Source: Campylobacter sp. MIT 97-5078
GTDB lineage: Bacteria; Campylobacterota; Campylobacteria; Campylobacterales; Campylobacteraceae
Length of the DNA: 64,000 bases
Assembly (NCBI RefSeq): GCF_006864455.1
Contig: NZ_QHLK01000006.1
Span: 44,759 to 108,758 of the forward strand
Direction: 5' to 3'
Shown: in pieces, positions 1-10,698 of the stretch
Position numbering within the stretch: position 1 is the stretch's first letter
How the letters are laid out: each line of letters starts with the position of its first letter
Notes under the pieces: generated by a model
Told to the model about the DNA's origin: nothing
What the model saw: only the letters and a program-made list of their open reading frames with translations
Database searches by the model: none
Made by a program: the position numbers and the translations under genes

Positions 1-2
1 GC

Positions 3-200
3 CTTGAAAGTATGCAATTAAATAAAAACACACTTGAACTAAGAGGCGTTACGCCGACGAAAGAAATGTTTTCTTTGCTTGTGCAAACGCCACTAAAAAG
101 TATTTTTGATGAGAGTAAGACAAGTTTTTATCCGCTTAATACCGGTTGGTTTAAATTTGTAAGCACAAATAAAAGCTTAAATTATGGGAGCATGCAATGA
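3..200 (+). CDS. C-terminal end of a PilN/GspL-like protein (partial)
   Basis: The reading frame is open from the window edge, so only the last 65 or so residues are visible; an internal ATG at 12 is probably not the start. The stop overlaps the ATG of the next gene by 4 bp, which indicates translational coupling. The next gene has the single N-terminal helix and small soluble domain of PilO/GspM proteins, so by position this would be the PilN/GspL-like partner of a competence (Cts) or type II secretion-like inner-membrane platform. The visible residues alone do not prove the family. Confidence 0.45.
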   Translation, partial: LESMQLNKNTLELRGVTPTKEMFSLLVQTPLKSIFDESKTSFYPLNTGWFKFVSTNKSLNYGSMQ

Positions 201-733
201 AAAATGATAAAAGTCTTGAAGAAATCAATCTTGTTAAGCTTGTTATTTATGCTATGATTTTTGTGCTTATTTGTGGTTTGCTTGTTTTGATTTTGGTTTT
301 GCCTATGGTGAAAAATTATAAAAATGTAAGCTTGAGATTATACTCACAAAACTCTGTTAATGCTCATCTTAACGATAAATTTCAAGTTAGTGAAAGCAGA
401 CTTAATGCCTTACGAAACGAAAATGAGAAAATTTTTGCTCAATTTGATTCAAGTTTTGATGAAGAAGATTTTATACAATTTTTAAATACCTATTTTACAA
501 ATGTAAAACTTAAAAAGCTTGAAGATGCAAATACAAATCAATACTTATTTGCCGAGTTTAACATAAGTGCTACGCTTAAAAGTATGGCTGAGTTTTATGA
601 ATTTGTTGATGCTTTAAATGGGTATAAAAATATCATCAAGCTTGAAACACCTGTTGATTTCAAGGCACAAGGTGATATTGTAGATATCAGCTTTATCACT
701 CAAATTTACACTTCAGCTTCTACTCAAAAATGA
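197..733 (+). CDS. PilO/GspM-like single-pass inner-membrane protein
   Basis: 178 residues. A strong hydrophobic helix lies at about residues 14-38, followed by a short coiled-coil-like stretch (residues 45-80) and an alpha/beta domain, which is the architecture of PilO/GspM platform proteins. In Campylobacter such proteins belong to the DNA-uptake (Cts) machinery that resembles type II secretion. It starts inside the stop of the preceding gene, so the two are coupled. Its 3' end overlaps the convergent lipoprotein gene by 14 bp. The family call is structural inference, and a specific cts name cannot be given. Confidence 0.5.
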   Translation: MKNDKSLEEINLVKLVIYAMIFVLICGLLVLILVLPMVKNYKNVSLRLYSQNSVNAHLNDKFQVSESRLNALRNENEKIFAQFDSSFDEEDFIQFLNTYFTNVKLKKLEDANTNQYLFAEFNISATLKSMAEFYEFVDALNGYKNIIKLETPVDFKAQGDIVDISFITQIYTSASTQK

Positions 734-1454
734 TAATGCCTTCTTGAGTTTGCATTCTTATTGCTTCAGCTTGTGAATCTTTAGCTTTAATATTTTCATT
801 AAGAGAGTTTAACGCTTCATAATAAAAGGTTCGAAGCACCTCATCAATATCAAACACAGCTTCTTTTAAATTTGCATTTACTTGTGTTGGGATACTGCTT
901 ATACTCTCTTTAAAGGTGCTTATACCCTCATCGCTTTTGATGGGGTAGTTTATGGCGATTGGTTCAAGTTTTGTTTTTACACCTGCTTGTGTTTGTATCT
1001 TGTTTTCATCATTGGCTCTGTTAAAAGATGCTTGGAATTCAAGTTCTAGGCTTAAATTTGAACTCACTTGCTTTCCTTTTAAGAAATCCGTTTTTTCTCG
1101 ATCAAATTCTTCTTTGATAAGAACAATAATGTTTTCTTTTAACTTATATTGCTTCGTTTTGCTAAGATCATATCCCTTTGCAAGGAGGAGTTTCACGCTT
1201 GCTTCTTCTAACTTTTGTGCTAAAAGCTTTAATTCCTTATCAAGTCTTATTTTAAGGATAGAGCCTTCAAAATAGCTTGAATACTCATTTTTTGTTTGCA
1301 TTTGAAGCAAATTATAATTGTATGCTGCTTGATCTATGCTATATGATTTTTCTTTAAATTCGGCTTGAAAACTCGGCAAAGGCATGGTAAGAATTGAATT
1401 TTTTGCACAAGCTGAAAACAAAACTATAGATAAAATAAGAGCAATTTTTTTCAT
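720..1454 (-). CDS. Lipoprotein, HpaA-like (conserved hypothetical)
   Basis: 244 residues with a lipoprotein signal peptide: MKK, a hydrophobic stretch, then the lipobox FSAC with Cys at about residue 16. The mature part is charged and mostly helical/beta without a catalytic motif I recognise. The position next to lgt matches the C. jejuni locus that carries a conserved lipoprotein in this place. The general build (extended N-terminus, a segment like KLLLAKGYDL) recalls the Helicobacter HpaA adhesin family, but this is only a resemblance. Lgt, encoded divergently next door, would acylate it. Confidence 0.6.
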   Translation of the reverse strand: MKKIALILSIVLFSACAKNSILTMPLPSFQAEFKEKSYSIDQAAYNYNLLQMQTKNEYSSYFEGSILKIRLDKELKLLAQKLEEASVKLLLAKGYDLSKTKQYKLKENIIVLIKEEFDREKTDFLKGKQVSSNLSLELEFQASFNRANDENKIQTQAGVKTKLEPIAINYPIKSDEGISTFKESISSIPTQVNANLKEAVFDIDEVLRTFYYEALNSLNENIKAKDSQAEAIRMQTQEGIIIFE

Positions 1455-1553
1455 TTTTTTCTCGCTTTAAGAAATTTAAAAAGATATTATAGCAAGATTA
1501 AGTCTAATTTGCTATATTTTTATTTTCTAAATTGAAAAGCAAAAGGACAAAGA

Positions 1554-2399
1554 GTGCAATTTTGGCAAGATATTTATTCTCATTTTGATGTTATAGCGTT
1601 TGAGTTCTTTGGATTTAAAGTGTATTGGTATAGCTTGTGTTACATTTTTGCACTTTTGTTTGCTCTTGTCTTGGCAAAACATTATGTAAAAAAAGATAAA
1701 ATTCCTATCAGTGATAAACTCCTTGATAGCTATTTTGTATGGGTAGAACTTGGCGTCATTTTGGGTGCTAGATTTGGATATATTCTCATTTATGATGATT
1801 ATACCTTGTTTTATCTTACTCACCCTTGGCAGATTTTTAATCCTTTTGATCAAAATGGCGAATTTGTAGGAATTCGCGGTATGAGCTTTCATGGGGCTGT
1901 TTTAGGAGCGTTTATTGCGACTTTGCTATTTTGTCGTCGTTTTAAAAAAATGTATTTTTCAAATTTGTTTAAATACCTTGATCTTGTTGCTCTAAGCGTG
2001 CCTTTAGCTTATACTTTTGGTAGGATTGGAAATTTTTTAAATCAAGAATTATTTGGGCGAGTAACTGATGTGCCTTGGGGTATTTATGTAAATGGTGTTT
2101 TACGCCATCCTAGCCAGCTTTACGAAGCATTTTTAGAAGGTTTTGTTATCTTTTTACTCATTCACTTTTTACGCACAAAGCAGAAATTTCAAGGTGAGTT
2201 GATTTTAATTTATGCGATGAGCTATTCCTTTATGCGTTTTGTGTGTGAATTCTTTAGAGAGCCTGATTCAAATTTGGGTTTTATAGTGCTTGATTTGAGT
2301 ATGGGACAGCTTTTAAGTCTTGTGATGTTTGGTGTTACTTTTTTAATATATATTTATTTTAGATTTAATAAAAATTATTCTTTAAGCTCTTTTAAATAA
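1554..2399 (+). CDS. lgt: Prolipoprotein diacylglyceryl transferase
   Basis: Inner-membrane enzyme that transfers diacylglycerol from phosphatidylglycerol to the lipobox cysteine of prolipoproteins. 281 residues with about seven membrane segments. The Lgt signature [10 protein letters not shown] is at about residues 160-170, and the HGAVLGA motif is near residue 120. The start is a GTG (residues [11 protein letters not shown]) preceded by AAAGGA; no ATG fits better. It is transcribed divergently from the lipoprotein gene and followed by the frd operon with its own promoter. Confidence 0.93.
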   Translation: MQFWQDIYSHFDVIAFEFFGFKVYWYSLCYIFALLFALVLAKHYVKKDKIPISDKLLDSYFVWVELGVILGARFGYILIYDDYTLFYLTHPWQIFNPFDQNGEFVGIRGMSFHGAVLGAFIATLLFCRRFKKMYFSNLFKYLDLVALSVPLAYTFGRIGNFLNQELFGRVTDVPWGIYVNGVLRHPSQLYEAFLEGFVIFLLIHFLRTKQKFQGELILIYAMSYSFMRFVCEFFREPDSNLGFIVLDLSMGQLLSLVMFGVTFLIYIYFRFNKNYSLSSFK

Positions 2400-2408
2400 A
2401 TTCGTAAA

Positions 2409-2414
2409 TATAAT
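2409..2414 (+). promoter_or_regulatory. Probable sigma70 -10 box of the frd operon
   Basis: A perfect TATAAT lies in an A/T-rich stretch 40 bp upstream of the frdC ATG, after the lgt stop. Campylobacter sigma70 promoters usually lack a clear -35 box, so the hexamer and its position are the only support. Confidence 0.5.
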
Positions 2415-2453
2415 ACAAAATGATAATGCGAATTTACAAAAGAAGGAGTAAAA

Positions 2454-3203
2454 ATGCAAAAAATCATTGAAGGCTACTTAGGAAAAAGTGCTGAAAGCAA
2501 AAAAAGTAAAGTGCCTGCTAAGCTCGATTTTATCCAAAGTGCTTCTGGGCTTTTTTTAGGGCTATTTATGTGGGGGCATATGTTTTTCGTTTCTAGTATT
2601 CTTATTAGTAGCGATTTTATGTATAAAATCTCCAAAATGTTTGAGGGCGATTTTATCTTTGGCACACCGCAACCTTGGGTAGTATCCTGTATCGTGTTTG
2701 TGGTGTTTGTGGTGTTTGTGGTGCATGCTGGGCTTGCTATGCGTAAATTTCCTATTAATTTTAGACAATGGCAACTTTTACGCACACATGTAAAAGTGAT
2801 TAAACACGGCGACACTGATTTATGGTTTATCCAAGCTATCACTGGTTTTATCATGTTTTTCTTTGCTTCTCTTCATCTAGGGCTTATGTTTTTTCAAGCT
2901 CACACTATCGATCCTTATGGTAGTGGAGATAGAATGCTTCAAATGTGGCCTTTTTATCTTATCTTGCTTTTTGCTGTTGAGCTTCATGGTGGTATAGGAC
3001 TTTACAGGCTTTGCGTAAAATGGGGTTGGTTTGAAGGTAAAGACGCTAAAGCAAGTCGTAAAACACTTAAAAAACTTAAATGGCTTATCAGTGTATTTTT
3101 TATCGCTCTAGGACTTTTAACTATGGCAGCTTATGTAAAAGTTGGCTTAAGTGGTGACCATAAAGTAGGCGATCGTTATGTGCCTACATATATGCAAAGA
3201 TAA
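2454..3203 (+). CDS. frdC: Fumarate reductase cytochrome b subunit
   Basis: 249 residues, dihaem membrane anchor of quinol:fumarate reductase. It shows five hydrophobic helices with histidines in helices (WGHMFF near residue 40, VVHAGL near 90, FASLHLGLMFF near 140, LHGGIGLYRL near 180) that fit haem ligation in Wolinella/Campylobacter FrdC. It is the first gene of frdCAB, with an AGAAGGAG ribosome site. It passes electrons from menaquinol to FrdB during fumarate respiration. Confidence 0.95.
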   Translation: MQKIIEGYLGKSAESKKSKVPAKLDFIQSASGLFLGLFMWGHMFFVSSILISSDFMYKISKMFEGDFIFGTPQPWVVSCIVFVVFVVFVVHAGLAMRKFPINFRQWQLLRTHVKVIKHGDTDLWFIQAITGFIMFFFASLHLGLMFFQAHTIDPYGSGDRMLQMWPFYLILLFAVELHGGIGLYRLCVKWGWFEGKDAKASRKTLKKLKWLISVFFIALGLLTMAAYVKVGLSGDHKVGDRYVPTYMQR

Positions 3204-3215
3204 GGAGTAAAGAAG

Positions 3216-5207
3216 ATGAATATTCAATATAGTGACGCACTCGTAATAGGTGGCGGTTTAGCTGGGCTTAGAGCTGCTATTGAAGTGGCAAAAACAGGAC
3301 AAAGCGTAACCCTTTTAAGTATATGTCCGGTAAAGCGTTCGCATTCAGCAGCAGTTCAAGGTGGTATGCAAGCTAGTCTTGGAAATGGTGCTAAGGGCGA
3401 GGGCGATAATGAAGACTTGCACTTTGCAGATACAGTTAAGGGCTCTGATTGGGGCTGTGATCAAGAAGTGGCTAGAATGTTTGCTCAAACTGCACCAAAG
3501 GCTGTGCGCGAACTTGCTTCTTGGGGCGTGCCTTGGACTAGAGTTACAAAAGGACCTAGAACAGTGGTGATTAATGCTCAAAAAACCGTCATCGAAGAAA
3601 AAGAAGTTGCTCATGGGCTTATCAATGCAAGGGATTTTGGTGGCACTAAAAAATGGCGAACCTGTTTTATAGCCGATGCTACAGGACATTGTATGCTATA
3701 TGGGGTAGCAAATGAAGCTATTAAAAATCAAGTAAAAATCATAGACAGAATGGAAGCCGTTCGTATTATACATGATGGTAAAAAATGTCTTGGCGTTATA
3801 GCAAGGGATTTGACAAATGGCGAGCTTACAGCCTTTGTTGCGAGAGGAACTATGATAGCAACAGGAGGTTATGGTAGAATTTATAAACAAACGACAAATG
3901 CGGTCATTTGTGAGGGCACAGGTGCAGCTATAGCTCTTGAAACAGGGCTTTGCAGACTAAGCAATATGGAAGCTGTGCAATTTCATCCAACGCCTATAGT
4001 GCCAAGTGGAATTTTGCTTACTGAAGGTTGTAGAGGCGATGGAGGTGTGTTAAGAGATGTTGATGGATATCGCTTTATGCCTGATTATGAGCCAGAGAAA
4101 AAAGAGCTTGCAAGTCGTGATGTTGTGAGCCGTCGAATGATGGAGCATATTCGCAAGGGTAAAGGTGTGAAAAGTCCTTATGGGGATCATTTATGGCTTG
4201 ATATTTCTATCTTAGGGCGTGCTCATATTGAGAAAAACTTAAGAGATGTGCAAGATATTTGCAAAACCTTTAATGGTATTGATCCAGCTGATGAAGGACC
4301 TAAGGGCTGGGCACCGGTTTTACCTATGCAACATTATTCAATGGGCGGAATTCGCACCAAACCAACAGGGGAAAGTCAATGGCTTGATGGACTTTTTGCG
4401 TGTGGAGAAGCAGCATGCTGGGATATGCATGGCTTTAACCGCTTAGGTGGAAACTCATGTGCAGAAACTGTTGTTGCGGGTATGATAGTGGGTGATTATT
4501 TTGCTGATTATTGCAAGAAAAATGGCGAAGTAATTGATACAAACATAGTTAAAGACTTTTTAACTAAAGAGTATGAATATCTCAAAAGCCTTGCAAATAA
4601 AGATGGCAAAAACGATGTTTTTGAGATCAAAAACAAGATGAAAGAGATTATGTGGGAAAAAGTAGCGATTTTCCGCACAGGTGAGGGCTTAAAAGAAGCT
4701 GTTGATGAGCTAGAAAAGCTCTATTTGCAAAGTCTTGATGTAAAGGTGCATAACAAAGAGCTTGATTGTGCTAATCCAGAGCTAGAAGAAGCTTATAGAG
4801 TGCCAAGAATGCTTAAAGTTGCTTTATGCGTAGCGTATGGAGCACTTTTAAGAACTGAAAGTCGTGGGGCGCATTATAGAGAGGATTATCCAAAAAGAGA
4901 TGATTTAAACTGGATGAAAAGAACGCTTACTTATTGGGTAGAGGGAGAAAATATGCCTCGTGTTGAGTATGATGAACTTGATATTATGAAAATGGAAATG
5001 CCACCAGCCTTTAGAGGATACGGCGCCAAAGGTAACATCATAGAAAATCCACTTTCAGCCAAACGTCAAGAAGAAGTTGATAGCATAAGAGAAAAAATGG
5101 AAAATGAAGGCAAGGGACGTTATGAAATCCAAGAAGCACTTATGCCTTATGAACTTCAAGCCAAATACAAAGCCAAAAATCAAAGAATAGGAGTAGATTA
5201 TGAGTAG
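3216..5207 (+). CDS. frdA: Fumarate reductase flavoprotein subunit
   Basis: 663 residues, catalytic FAD subunit. The dinucleotide-binding motif [10 protein letters not shown] is at residues 12-21. The covalent-flavin region [12 protein letters not shown] is near residue 45, active-site motifs such as QFHPTP and the THG-like PMQHYSMGG region are present, and [10 protein letters not shown] lies near residue 410. Length matches the epsilonproteobacterial FrdA. It starts 12 bp after frdC and its last codons overlap frdB by 8 bp. Confidence 0.96.
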   Translation: MNIQYSDALVIGGGLAGLRAAIEVAKTGQSVTLLSICPVKRSHSAAVQGGMQASLGNGAKGEGDNEDLHFADTVKGSDWGCDQEVARMFAQTAPKAVRELASWGVPWTRVTKGPRTVVINAQKTVIEEKEVAHGLINARDFGGTKKWRTCFIADATGHCMLYGVANEAIKNQVKIIDRMEAVRIIHDGKKCLGVIARDLTNGELTAFVARGTMIATGGYGRIYKQTTNAVICEGTGAAIALETGLCRLSNMEAVQFHPTPIVPSGILLTEGCRGDGGVLRDVDGYRFMPDYEPEKKELASRDVVSRRMMEHIRKGKGVKSPYGDHLWLDISILGRAHIEKNLRDVQDICKTFNGIDPADEGPKGWAPVLPMQHYSMGGIRTKPTGESQWLDGLFACGEAACWDMHGFNRLGGNSCAETVVAGMIVGDYFADYCKKNGEVIDTNIVKDFLTKEYEYLKSLANKDGKNDVFEIKNKMKEIMWEKVAIFRTGEGLKEAVDELEKLYLQSLDVKVHNKELDCANPELEEAYRVPRMLKVALCVAYGALLRTESRGAHYREDYPKRDDLNWMKRTLTYWVEGENMPRVEYDELDIMKMEMPPAFRGYGAKGNIIENPLSAKRQEEVDSIREKMENEGKGRYEIQEALMPYELQAKYKAKNQRIGVDYE

Positions 5208-5925
5208 AAAGCTGACAATTAGAGCCTTAAAATACAATCCGCTCAGCAAAATTTCAAAACCACAATTTGTAAGTTATGAGCTTGAAGAAACGCCTTTTAT
5301 GACGATTTTTGTATGTCTTACTTTGATCCGCGAAAAATTTGATGCGGATTTAAGCTTTGATTTTGTGTGTAGGGCTGGAATTTGTGGAAGTTGTGCCATG
5401 ATGATCAATGGAGTGCCAAAACTCGCTTGTAAAACCCTTACTAAAGACTATAAGGACGGCATTATCGAGCTTATGCCTATGCCAGCTTTTAGGCACATTA
5501 AAGATTTAAGTGTAAATACTGGCGAATGGTTTGAGGGTATGTGCAAACGCGTTGAAAGTTGGGTGCATAATGAAAAAGAAACTGATATTAGCAAGATAGA
5601 AGAAAAGGTAGAGCCTGAAGTAGCTGATGAAACCTTTGAGCTTGATCGTTGCATTGAATGTGGCATTTGTCTTGCAAGTTGTGCCACTAAGCTTATGCGT
5701 CCAAATTTCATCGGTGCTACAGGACTTTTAAGAACAGCAAGATATTTGCAAGATCCGCACGATCATAGAAGTGTAGAGGATTTTTACGAGCTGGTTGGCG
5801 ATGATGATGGTGTTTTTGGTTGTATGAGCTTGCTTGCTTGTGAGGATAATTGTCCTAAAGAGCTTCCTTTGCAAAGCAAAATCGCCTACATGAGAAGACA
5901 GCTTGTTGCCCAAAGGAACAAATGA
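5200..5925 (+). CDS. frdB: Fumarate reductase iron-sulfur subunit
   Basis: 241 residues. The N-terminal plant-type ferredoxin domain carries [11 protein letters not shown] (about residues 61-71) with a further Cys downstream for the [2Fe-2S] cluster. The C-terminal domain has [11 protein letters not shown] (about 150-160) and [12 protein letters not shown] (about 207-218) for the [4Fe-4S] and [3Fe-4S] clusters. It links FrdC haems to FrdA flavin. Overlap with frdA indicates translational coupling. Confidence 0.96.
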   Translation: MSRKLTIRALKYNPLSKISKPQFVSYELEETPFMTIFVCLTLIREKFDADLSFDFVCRAGICGSCAMMINGVPKLACKTLTKDYKDGIIELMPMPAFRHIKDLSVNTGEWFEGMCKRVESWVHNEKETDISKIEEKVEPEVADETFELDRCIECGICLASCATKLMRPNFIGATGLLRTARYLQDPHDHRSVEDFYELVGDDDGVFGCMSLLACEDNCPKELPLQSKIAYMRRQLVAQRNK

Positions 5926-8119
5926 AAATGTCCCTCATTTTGAGGGACTTGACTTGCTTAAAAGGCTATGGAAACAGCATTTACTTTATCTTGATACAAC
6001 AAGTAAGCTTAATGATTATCTTAGTATAAACGAGGCTGAATGTGCTATCATTTTAAGTGCGAATGAAGAAAATTACGAAAGATTTTTAAAGCTTGAGCTT
6101 TTCACTCAAATTTTAAAAAAGTTTCATTTAAGGGCTGATATTTTCAGTATTCAACTTGCCCAGCTTCAAATTTTAAATACCCTAAAACTTGGTTTTTTTG
6201 AAAAAGATCAACTTTTAAGAGCCTTAAAGCTTTTAAAAAGCATAGCTGATACTGAGTGTGTGAGTGTATTTTTAGAGCATTTTAAATGTGAGGTGCAAGA
6301 TAAAAAACAAGATTTTTTTACCGAATTCAAAGAACTTGAAAGCCTTTGCAATGAGCTTTTAAGTTTAAGCGATACACCAAATTTAAATCAAAGGCTAAGT
6401 AATGCTTTAATGCGTTTTAAAAACACTGAATTTAGCATCGTTGTTGCTGGCATAATGAATGCTGGCAAATCAAGTCTTTTAAACGCCCTTTTAAAAACAC
6501 AAATTTTAGGCGTTTCAAATATACCTGAAACTGCTAATTTAACCCTTTTAAAATATGCTCCTACTCCAAAAGCAAGGTTGTATTTTTGGAATAAAGCCGA
6601 GTTTGAAAGCCTGCAAAAAAATGCTTTGTATGATGAAAACTTAGCTGAAGTGTTAAACGGGCTTAAACTCCAAATTAAAGAGTTTATAAGTGATGAAAAC
6701 CTAAGTAAGGACATTAAACTAAATGAGCTAAGTTTTTATAGCAGTGCTAAAAATCCACTTTCAGTTTTAATCCAAAAAATAGAACTTTTCAGTGAGCTTG
6801 ATTTCTTAAAAGATAATATTACCATCATTGACACGCCCGGGCTTGATGATGTGTTTGTGCAAAGAGAGCAGTTAAGCAAGGATTATTTGAACAATTGTGA
6901 TTTTTTAATATATCTTATGAATGCAAGCCAGAGTTTAAGCCAAAAAGATAGTGAGTTTTTGCTTGCTTGCCTTAATAATTCTCGCATAAGTCGTTTTTTA
7001 ATCATCATTTCAAAGGCTGATTTACTCACTCAAGATGAGCTTGATGAAGTGATTGCTTACACACAAAAAAGCCTTAAACAAAGGTTAAAAGAACAAGGTT
7101 TAGACGAGTTTTTACTTGAAAAGATCGACTTTTTAAGCATAAGTTCAAAACAAGCTTTAGAATTTTATGAAAATAAGGCTGATGAAAACGCTCTTATTCA
7201 AAGCCAAATTCCATGTCTTGAGACTTATTTATACCAGCAAATTTTTAGTTCTACAAAGTCAAAACTTGTGCTTGAAAGCTTTAAAAACGAACTTAAGCTC
7301 ATTACAGACGAGCTTATAGAAAAATTAGAACGTGAAAATAAAGCCTTGCAAAGTAAGAATTTAGGCTTAAGTAATGAAAACGCAAAACTTTTAAGCGAAT
7401 TTGAGACTGAAGCTAAAAAGCTTGAGAGCTTAAAAACTGATCTTAATGAATGCAAGCTTGAATTAAAAGCAAATAATCTTAATGCAAATCCTAGTCTTAA
7501 AGCCTTATTTAAAAGACTTGAAAACAAGCTTAATGACGAATTTAACTATGCTAAAGCAAACTCTAGGACACTTGAGGTTTTAGAAAGAATTTTCTTGCAA
7601 AACTTAGAGGATGGTTTTAATGATATTTTGCGTCAAATTTATTTTCAAAACCTTAAAATAACTAAAGCATTTAACGAAAAGCTTAGCCTTAAATACAAAG
7701 CAAAAGGCACTGAGTTTTTAAACGATATTCAAGCTTTTAGAAAACTTGCTTCAACAGCCTTTACGCAATTTTTAGCACTTGAACTTTTGCAAAATTTATC
7801 GCGTGAGTTTTCAAGCTTGATTATGGTTAAAAATGAAGCAAAAGACTTTAAAACAAAGCTTAATTCCTTGTTTGAGAACTTTTTATATACTTTTGATTGT
7901 GCTGAATTTGTTGGAAAGTTAAGTTTAGAAAATGAAATGTTTAGCTTTTTACAAGACAAAGTTAATGAGCTTGTTTTTACTCATAAAGAAAAAGAGCTTG
8001 AGTTTAAACAAAGGCTTGAAAAGCTTGATACTCAAAATTTAAGCTTTATTTTAGAGCAAAATGAAGCAAAAAAAGCAAAGTTTATACAAATCAAAGAAAG
8101 TTTAAACCATGCACATTAA
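5903..8119 (+). CDS. Dynamin-like GTPase, partner 1 (Cj-DLP1 type)
   Basis: 738 residues. It has a dynamin-type GTPase domain with G1 GIMNAGKSS (about residues 183-191), G3 DTPGL (about 309) and G4 SKAD (about 370), followed by long coiled-coil segments (about 480-560). The order after frdB and before a second dynamin-like gene matches C. jejuni Cj0411/Cj0412, whose products form a heterotypic membrane-tethering pair. No ATG fits the start: a TTG at 5903 would overlap frdB by 23 bp, and a TTG at 5954 behind GAGGGA is an alternative. The start is therefore uncertain. Confidence 0.88.
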   Translation: MLPKGTNENVPHFEGLDLLKRLWKQHLLYLDTTSKLNDYLSINEAECAIILSANEENYERFLKLELFTQILKKFHLRADIFSIQLAQLQILNTLKLGFFEKDQLLRALKLLKSIADTECVSVFLEHFKCEVQDKKQDFFTEFKELESLCNELLSLSDTPNLNQRLSNALMRFKNTEFSIVVAGIMNAGKSSLLNALLKTQILGVSNIPETANLTLLKYAPTPKARLYFWNKAEFESLQKNALYDENLAEVLNGLKLQIKEFISDENLSKDIKLNELSFYSSAKNPLSVLIQKIELFSELDFLKDNITIIDTPGLDDVFVQREQLSKDYLNNCDFLIYLMNASQSLSQKDSEFLLACLNNSRISRFLIIISKADLLTQDELDEVIAYTQKSLKQRLKEQGLDEFLLEKIDFLSISSKQALEFYENKADENALIQSQIPCLETYLYQQIFSSTKSKLVLESFKNELKLITDELIEKLERENKALQSKNLGLSNENAKLLSEFETEAKKLESLKTDLNECKLELKANNLNANPSLKALFKRLENKLNDEFNYAKANSRTLEVLERIFLQNLEDGFNDILRQIYFQNLKITKAFNEKLSLKYKAKGTEFLNDIQAFRKLASTAFTQFLALELLQNLSREFSSLIMVKNEAKDFKTKLNSLFENFLYTFDCAEFVGKLSLENEMFSFLQDKVNELVFTHKEKELEFKQRLEKLDTQNLSFILEQNEAKKAKFIQIKESLNHAH

Positions 8120-9944
8120 GCTCATTAAAGATTTTATCAATGCCTATGAAAAAGAATACAAACAAGAATTTCAAAATGATTTTAAAGGCGAGCTAAAACG
8201 TATTAAAATGCGTTTTTATGAGCCTTTTTTGCATGCTAGCACGCCTTTTTTAACTCGTTTAAATTCTATCATTGCAAGCCTAGAAAAACCTATAAATGTA
8301 GCTATTTTGGGGCAGTTTTCAAGTGGCAAATCAAGCCTTTTAAATCTTATCTTGCAAAAAGAAATTCTTCCAACAGGAGCTGTGCCGGTTACCTTTAAGC
8401 CTACTTTTTTGCGTTATGCAAAGGAATATTTGCTTAAAGTTGAGTTTGAAAATGGCTTTGAAAAGCTTTGCGAGCTAAGCGAACTTGGTTTTTATACAGA
8501 TCAAAGAAAAGAGCTTCAAGCAGTAAAAAATCTCACACTTTTTGCTCCCATACCCTTGCTTGAAAAGCTCACTTTGGTAGATATGCCAGGCTTAAACGCA
8601 AATGTAACAGATGATAAAAGTGCTTTTAGCGAACTTGAAAACATACATAGCGTAATTTGGCTTTCTTTGATTGATAATGCAGGTAAAAAAAGCGAGGAAG
8701 ACGCTATCATATCGCATTTAGAACTTTTAAAAGATACCCAAAGCCTTTGCGTGCTTAATCAAAAAGATAAACTCGATCAAGTTGAGCTTGAAAGGGTTTT
8801 AAACTACGCTACAGAAGTCTTTGGGAAGTATTTTAACAACCCAATCATAGCTTTATCTTGTAAAGAAGCTAAGTCTAAACAAAGTTATGAGCGTTCAAAT
8901 TTCAATGCCTTGCTTAAACATTTACAAAGCTTAGATACACAAAAACTGCATAAAAATTTCATTAAAACAAGACTTTTAAAGCTTTGTGAAGTTTTATTTT
9001 CTCAATACCTGCTTTTTGAAAACATACTCGAAAAACTTACTACTATTTTTAAGACTTATGAGGATTTTTTAACACAAAATGAAAGTATGATCAAACAAAA
9101 GATTGATTTGCTTAGCTTAGAAGTGCTTACTCATCTTAAGGCTTTAGGTGAAAAAATAGCCCAAGAAATAGAGGCAAATATTAAAGAAAAGCAAGCTTAT
9201 TTTTACACTCCAAGCACAAACTTTTTACACAAAAATTTATATCAAAAACACGAATACAAAGCTCCAGTTATAGCAAGCGATGAGGTGTTTTTAAATCTGT
9301 TTTATCACAGCGATAAATTCAGCAAAGAATTTAAAAAAATGAAAACTCAAATTTTTAAAGAATTTGAAGGTTTAAAGCTTGATTTGGAGGGCATTTTTTC
9401 ACACTTAGAGCAAAGGATTATTTTGTTTAAATCCGAGTTTTTGCATATCCAAAAAGACGAGCTTTTACAAAGCGAAGTGGATTTTTCAGAACTAAGAGCC
9501 TTTGTGGGAGCAAGTGATGAGCTTTTTTTAAAGGACTTTAAACAAGCCTTGTTTGAAGAGAGTTTAAAACTTGATTTATTTTTTGAAAAGCTTAGCATTA
9601 AAGCTTTGACAAATTATGAAAGTGCAAGTAAGCTTACTTTAAGTTTTTTTAGTCGCAAGGTCAATGAAAGTCGCGAATTTTTCGAACTTGATAGCACTGA
9701 ATTTCACTTATATCACCCAGAGTATCATGAAATTTATGAAAGAATGCTCACTGAACTCAATTTTTATGAATTTGAAAATCTACTGCTTGATAAGCCTTTT
9801 ATCATTAAAAAATATGAGGATTTAAATTCAGCTTTTAAGGCTTTAATTTTACAAAAATTTGCTATCATTAACAAATACAAAAGCCAAATTATGAAACAAA
9901 AACAATGGGTTTTAGAAACAGAAGTTTTGATTAAGGATTTGTGA
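8109..9944 (+). CDS. Dynamin-like GTPase, partner 2 (Cj-DLP2 type)
   Basis: 611 residues. G1 GQFSSGKSSLL lies at about residues 67-77, G3 DMPGL at about 158 and G4 NQKDK at about 217, followed by helical bundle and trunk regions. It starts 11 bp inside the preceding dynamin gene, so the two are made together, as expected for a heterotypic dynamin complex that binds and tethers membranes. The stop overlaps the next start (TGATG). Confidence 0.88.
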   Translation: MHIKLIKDFINAYEKEYKQEFQNDFKGELKRIKMRFYEPFLHASTPFLTRLNSIIASLEKPINVAILGQFSSGKSSLLNLILQKEILPTGAVPVTFKPTFLRYAKEYLLKVEFENGFEKLCELSELGFYTDQRKELQAVKNLTLFAPIPLLEKLTLVDMPGLNANVTDDKSAFSELENIHSVIWLSLIDNAGKKSEEDAIISHLELLKDTQSLCVLNQKDKLDQVELERVLNYATEVFGKYFNNPIIALSCKEAKSKQSYERSNFNALLKHLQSLDTQKLHKNFIKTRLLKLCEVLFSQYLLFENILEKLTTIFKTYEDFLTQNESMIKQKIDLLSLEVLTHLKALGEKIAQEIEANIKEKQAYFYTPSTNFLHKNLYQKHEYKAPVIASDEVFLNLFYHSDKFSKEFKKMKTQIFKEFEGLKLDLEGIFSHLEQRIILFKSEFLHIQKDELLQSEVDFSELRAFVGASDELFLKDFKQALFEESLKLDLFFEKLSIKALTNYESASKLTLSFFSRKVNESREFFELDSTEFHLYHPEYHEIYERMLTELNFYEFENLLLDKPFIIKKYEDLNSAFKALILQKFAIINKYKSQIMKQKQWVLETEVLIKDL

Positions 9945-10651
9945 TGAAAAAACTATTTTTATGTATCAGCATATGCTTAAGTTTTGCTTTTTCAGCGAGC
10001 TTAGATGAAGGTTTAGGACGTTATGAGGCACAAAACTACACTCAAGCAGCGACGATTTTTTATGATTTATGCCAGCAGAGCAATAATGCCAAAGCATGCT
10101 TTTTTCTTGGTTTTATGTATGAAAGCGCACAGGGTGTAGATAAAGATGAGACTAAAGCAAAAAGCTATTATGAAAAAGCGTGCCAACTTAAGCAAGCCAA
10201 TGCCTGCTTTAATCTTGCCTTGCTTTTAGATAAAAATAGACAAAATAAGCAAGCTGATTTAAGCTTTTATCAAGCTTGCGTTTTAGGACATAAGGATTCG
10301 TGCGTAAATTTGGGGCTAAGATATGAAGCACAAGAAGATGGAAGTTTAGCACTTGATTTTTTTCAAAGAGCGTGCAAGCTCAAGGACGCAGCCGCTTGCT
10401 TTAAGCAAGGTTTGCTTTATGAAGATGGTATTTTAGTGCGTCAAAACGCTCAACTTGCTTCAAGAGCTTTTACGAGTTCTTGTGAGCTTAACTACGCCCC
10501 AGCATGTTATGCTTTAGGTAAAATTGCTCTTGAGAAGAAAAATCAAGCAGATGCAAAAAAATACTTCGGCAAAGCTTGCGATCTTACGCATCTTAATTCT
10601 TGTGAAGAGTATAAAAAGCTAAATACTCAGCCAAGCGTGATGATGAATTGA
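9944..10651 (+). CDS. Secreted Sel1/TPR-repeat protein (Hcp family)
   Basis: About 235 residues. A signal peptide (KKLFLCISICLSFAFSA) is followed by at least five Sel1-like repeats of 33-36 residues, each with a pair of cysteines (patterns such as ACFFLGFMYE, ACFNLAL, SCVNLGLRYE, ACFKQGLLYE, ACYALGKIA). These are disulfide-linked helical hairpins, as in Helicobacter cysteine-rich proteins. The ATG at 9944 forms a TGATG junction with the upstream stop and is preferred over the GTG at 9941. The substrate or partner is unknown. The link to the dynamin pair is positional and is also seen in C. jejuni. Confidence 0.82.
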   Translation: MKKLFLCISICLSFAFSASLDEGLGRYEAQNYTQAATIFYDLCQQSNNAKACFFLGFMYESAQGVDKDETKAKSYYEKACQLKQANACFNLALLLDKNRQNKQADLSFYQACVLGHKDSCVNLGLRYEAQEDGSLALDFFQRACKLKDAAACFKQGLLYEDGILVRQNAQLASRAFTSSCELNYAPACYALGKIALEKKNQADAKKYFGKACDLTHLNSCEEYKKLNTQPSVMMN

Positions 10652-10675
10652 GATTTCATTGTATTTAGCCAGTAA

Positions 10676-10698
10676 AAAAGAAGCTTCAAGCTTCTTTT
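10676..10698. terminator. Bidirectional terminator hairpin
   Basis: The inverted repeat AAAAGAAG / CTTCTTTT, flanking a 7-nt loop CTTCAAG, lies between the convergent hcp-like gene and ispG. It overlaps the last codons of ispG. A-rich and T-rich flanks would give a U-tract on both strands. Confidence 0.6.

Noticed and set aside
3345..3890. Long antisense frames opposite frdA, and similar ones opposite other conserved genes
   Set aside because: They mirror well-conserved coding sequence, have no ribosome sites and no family resemblance.
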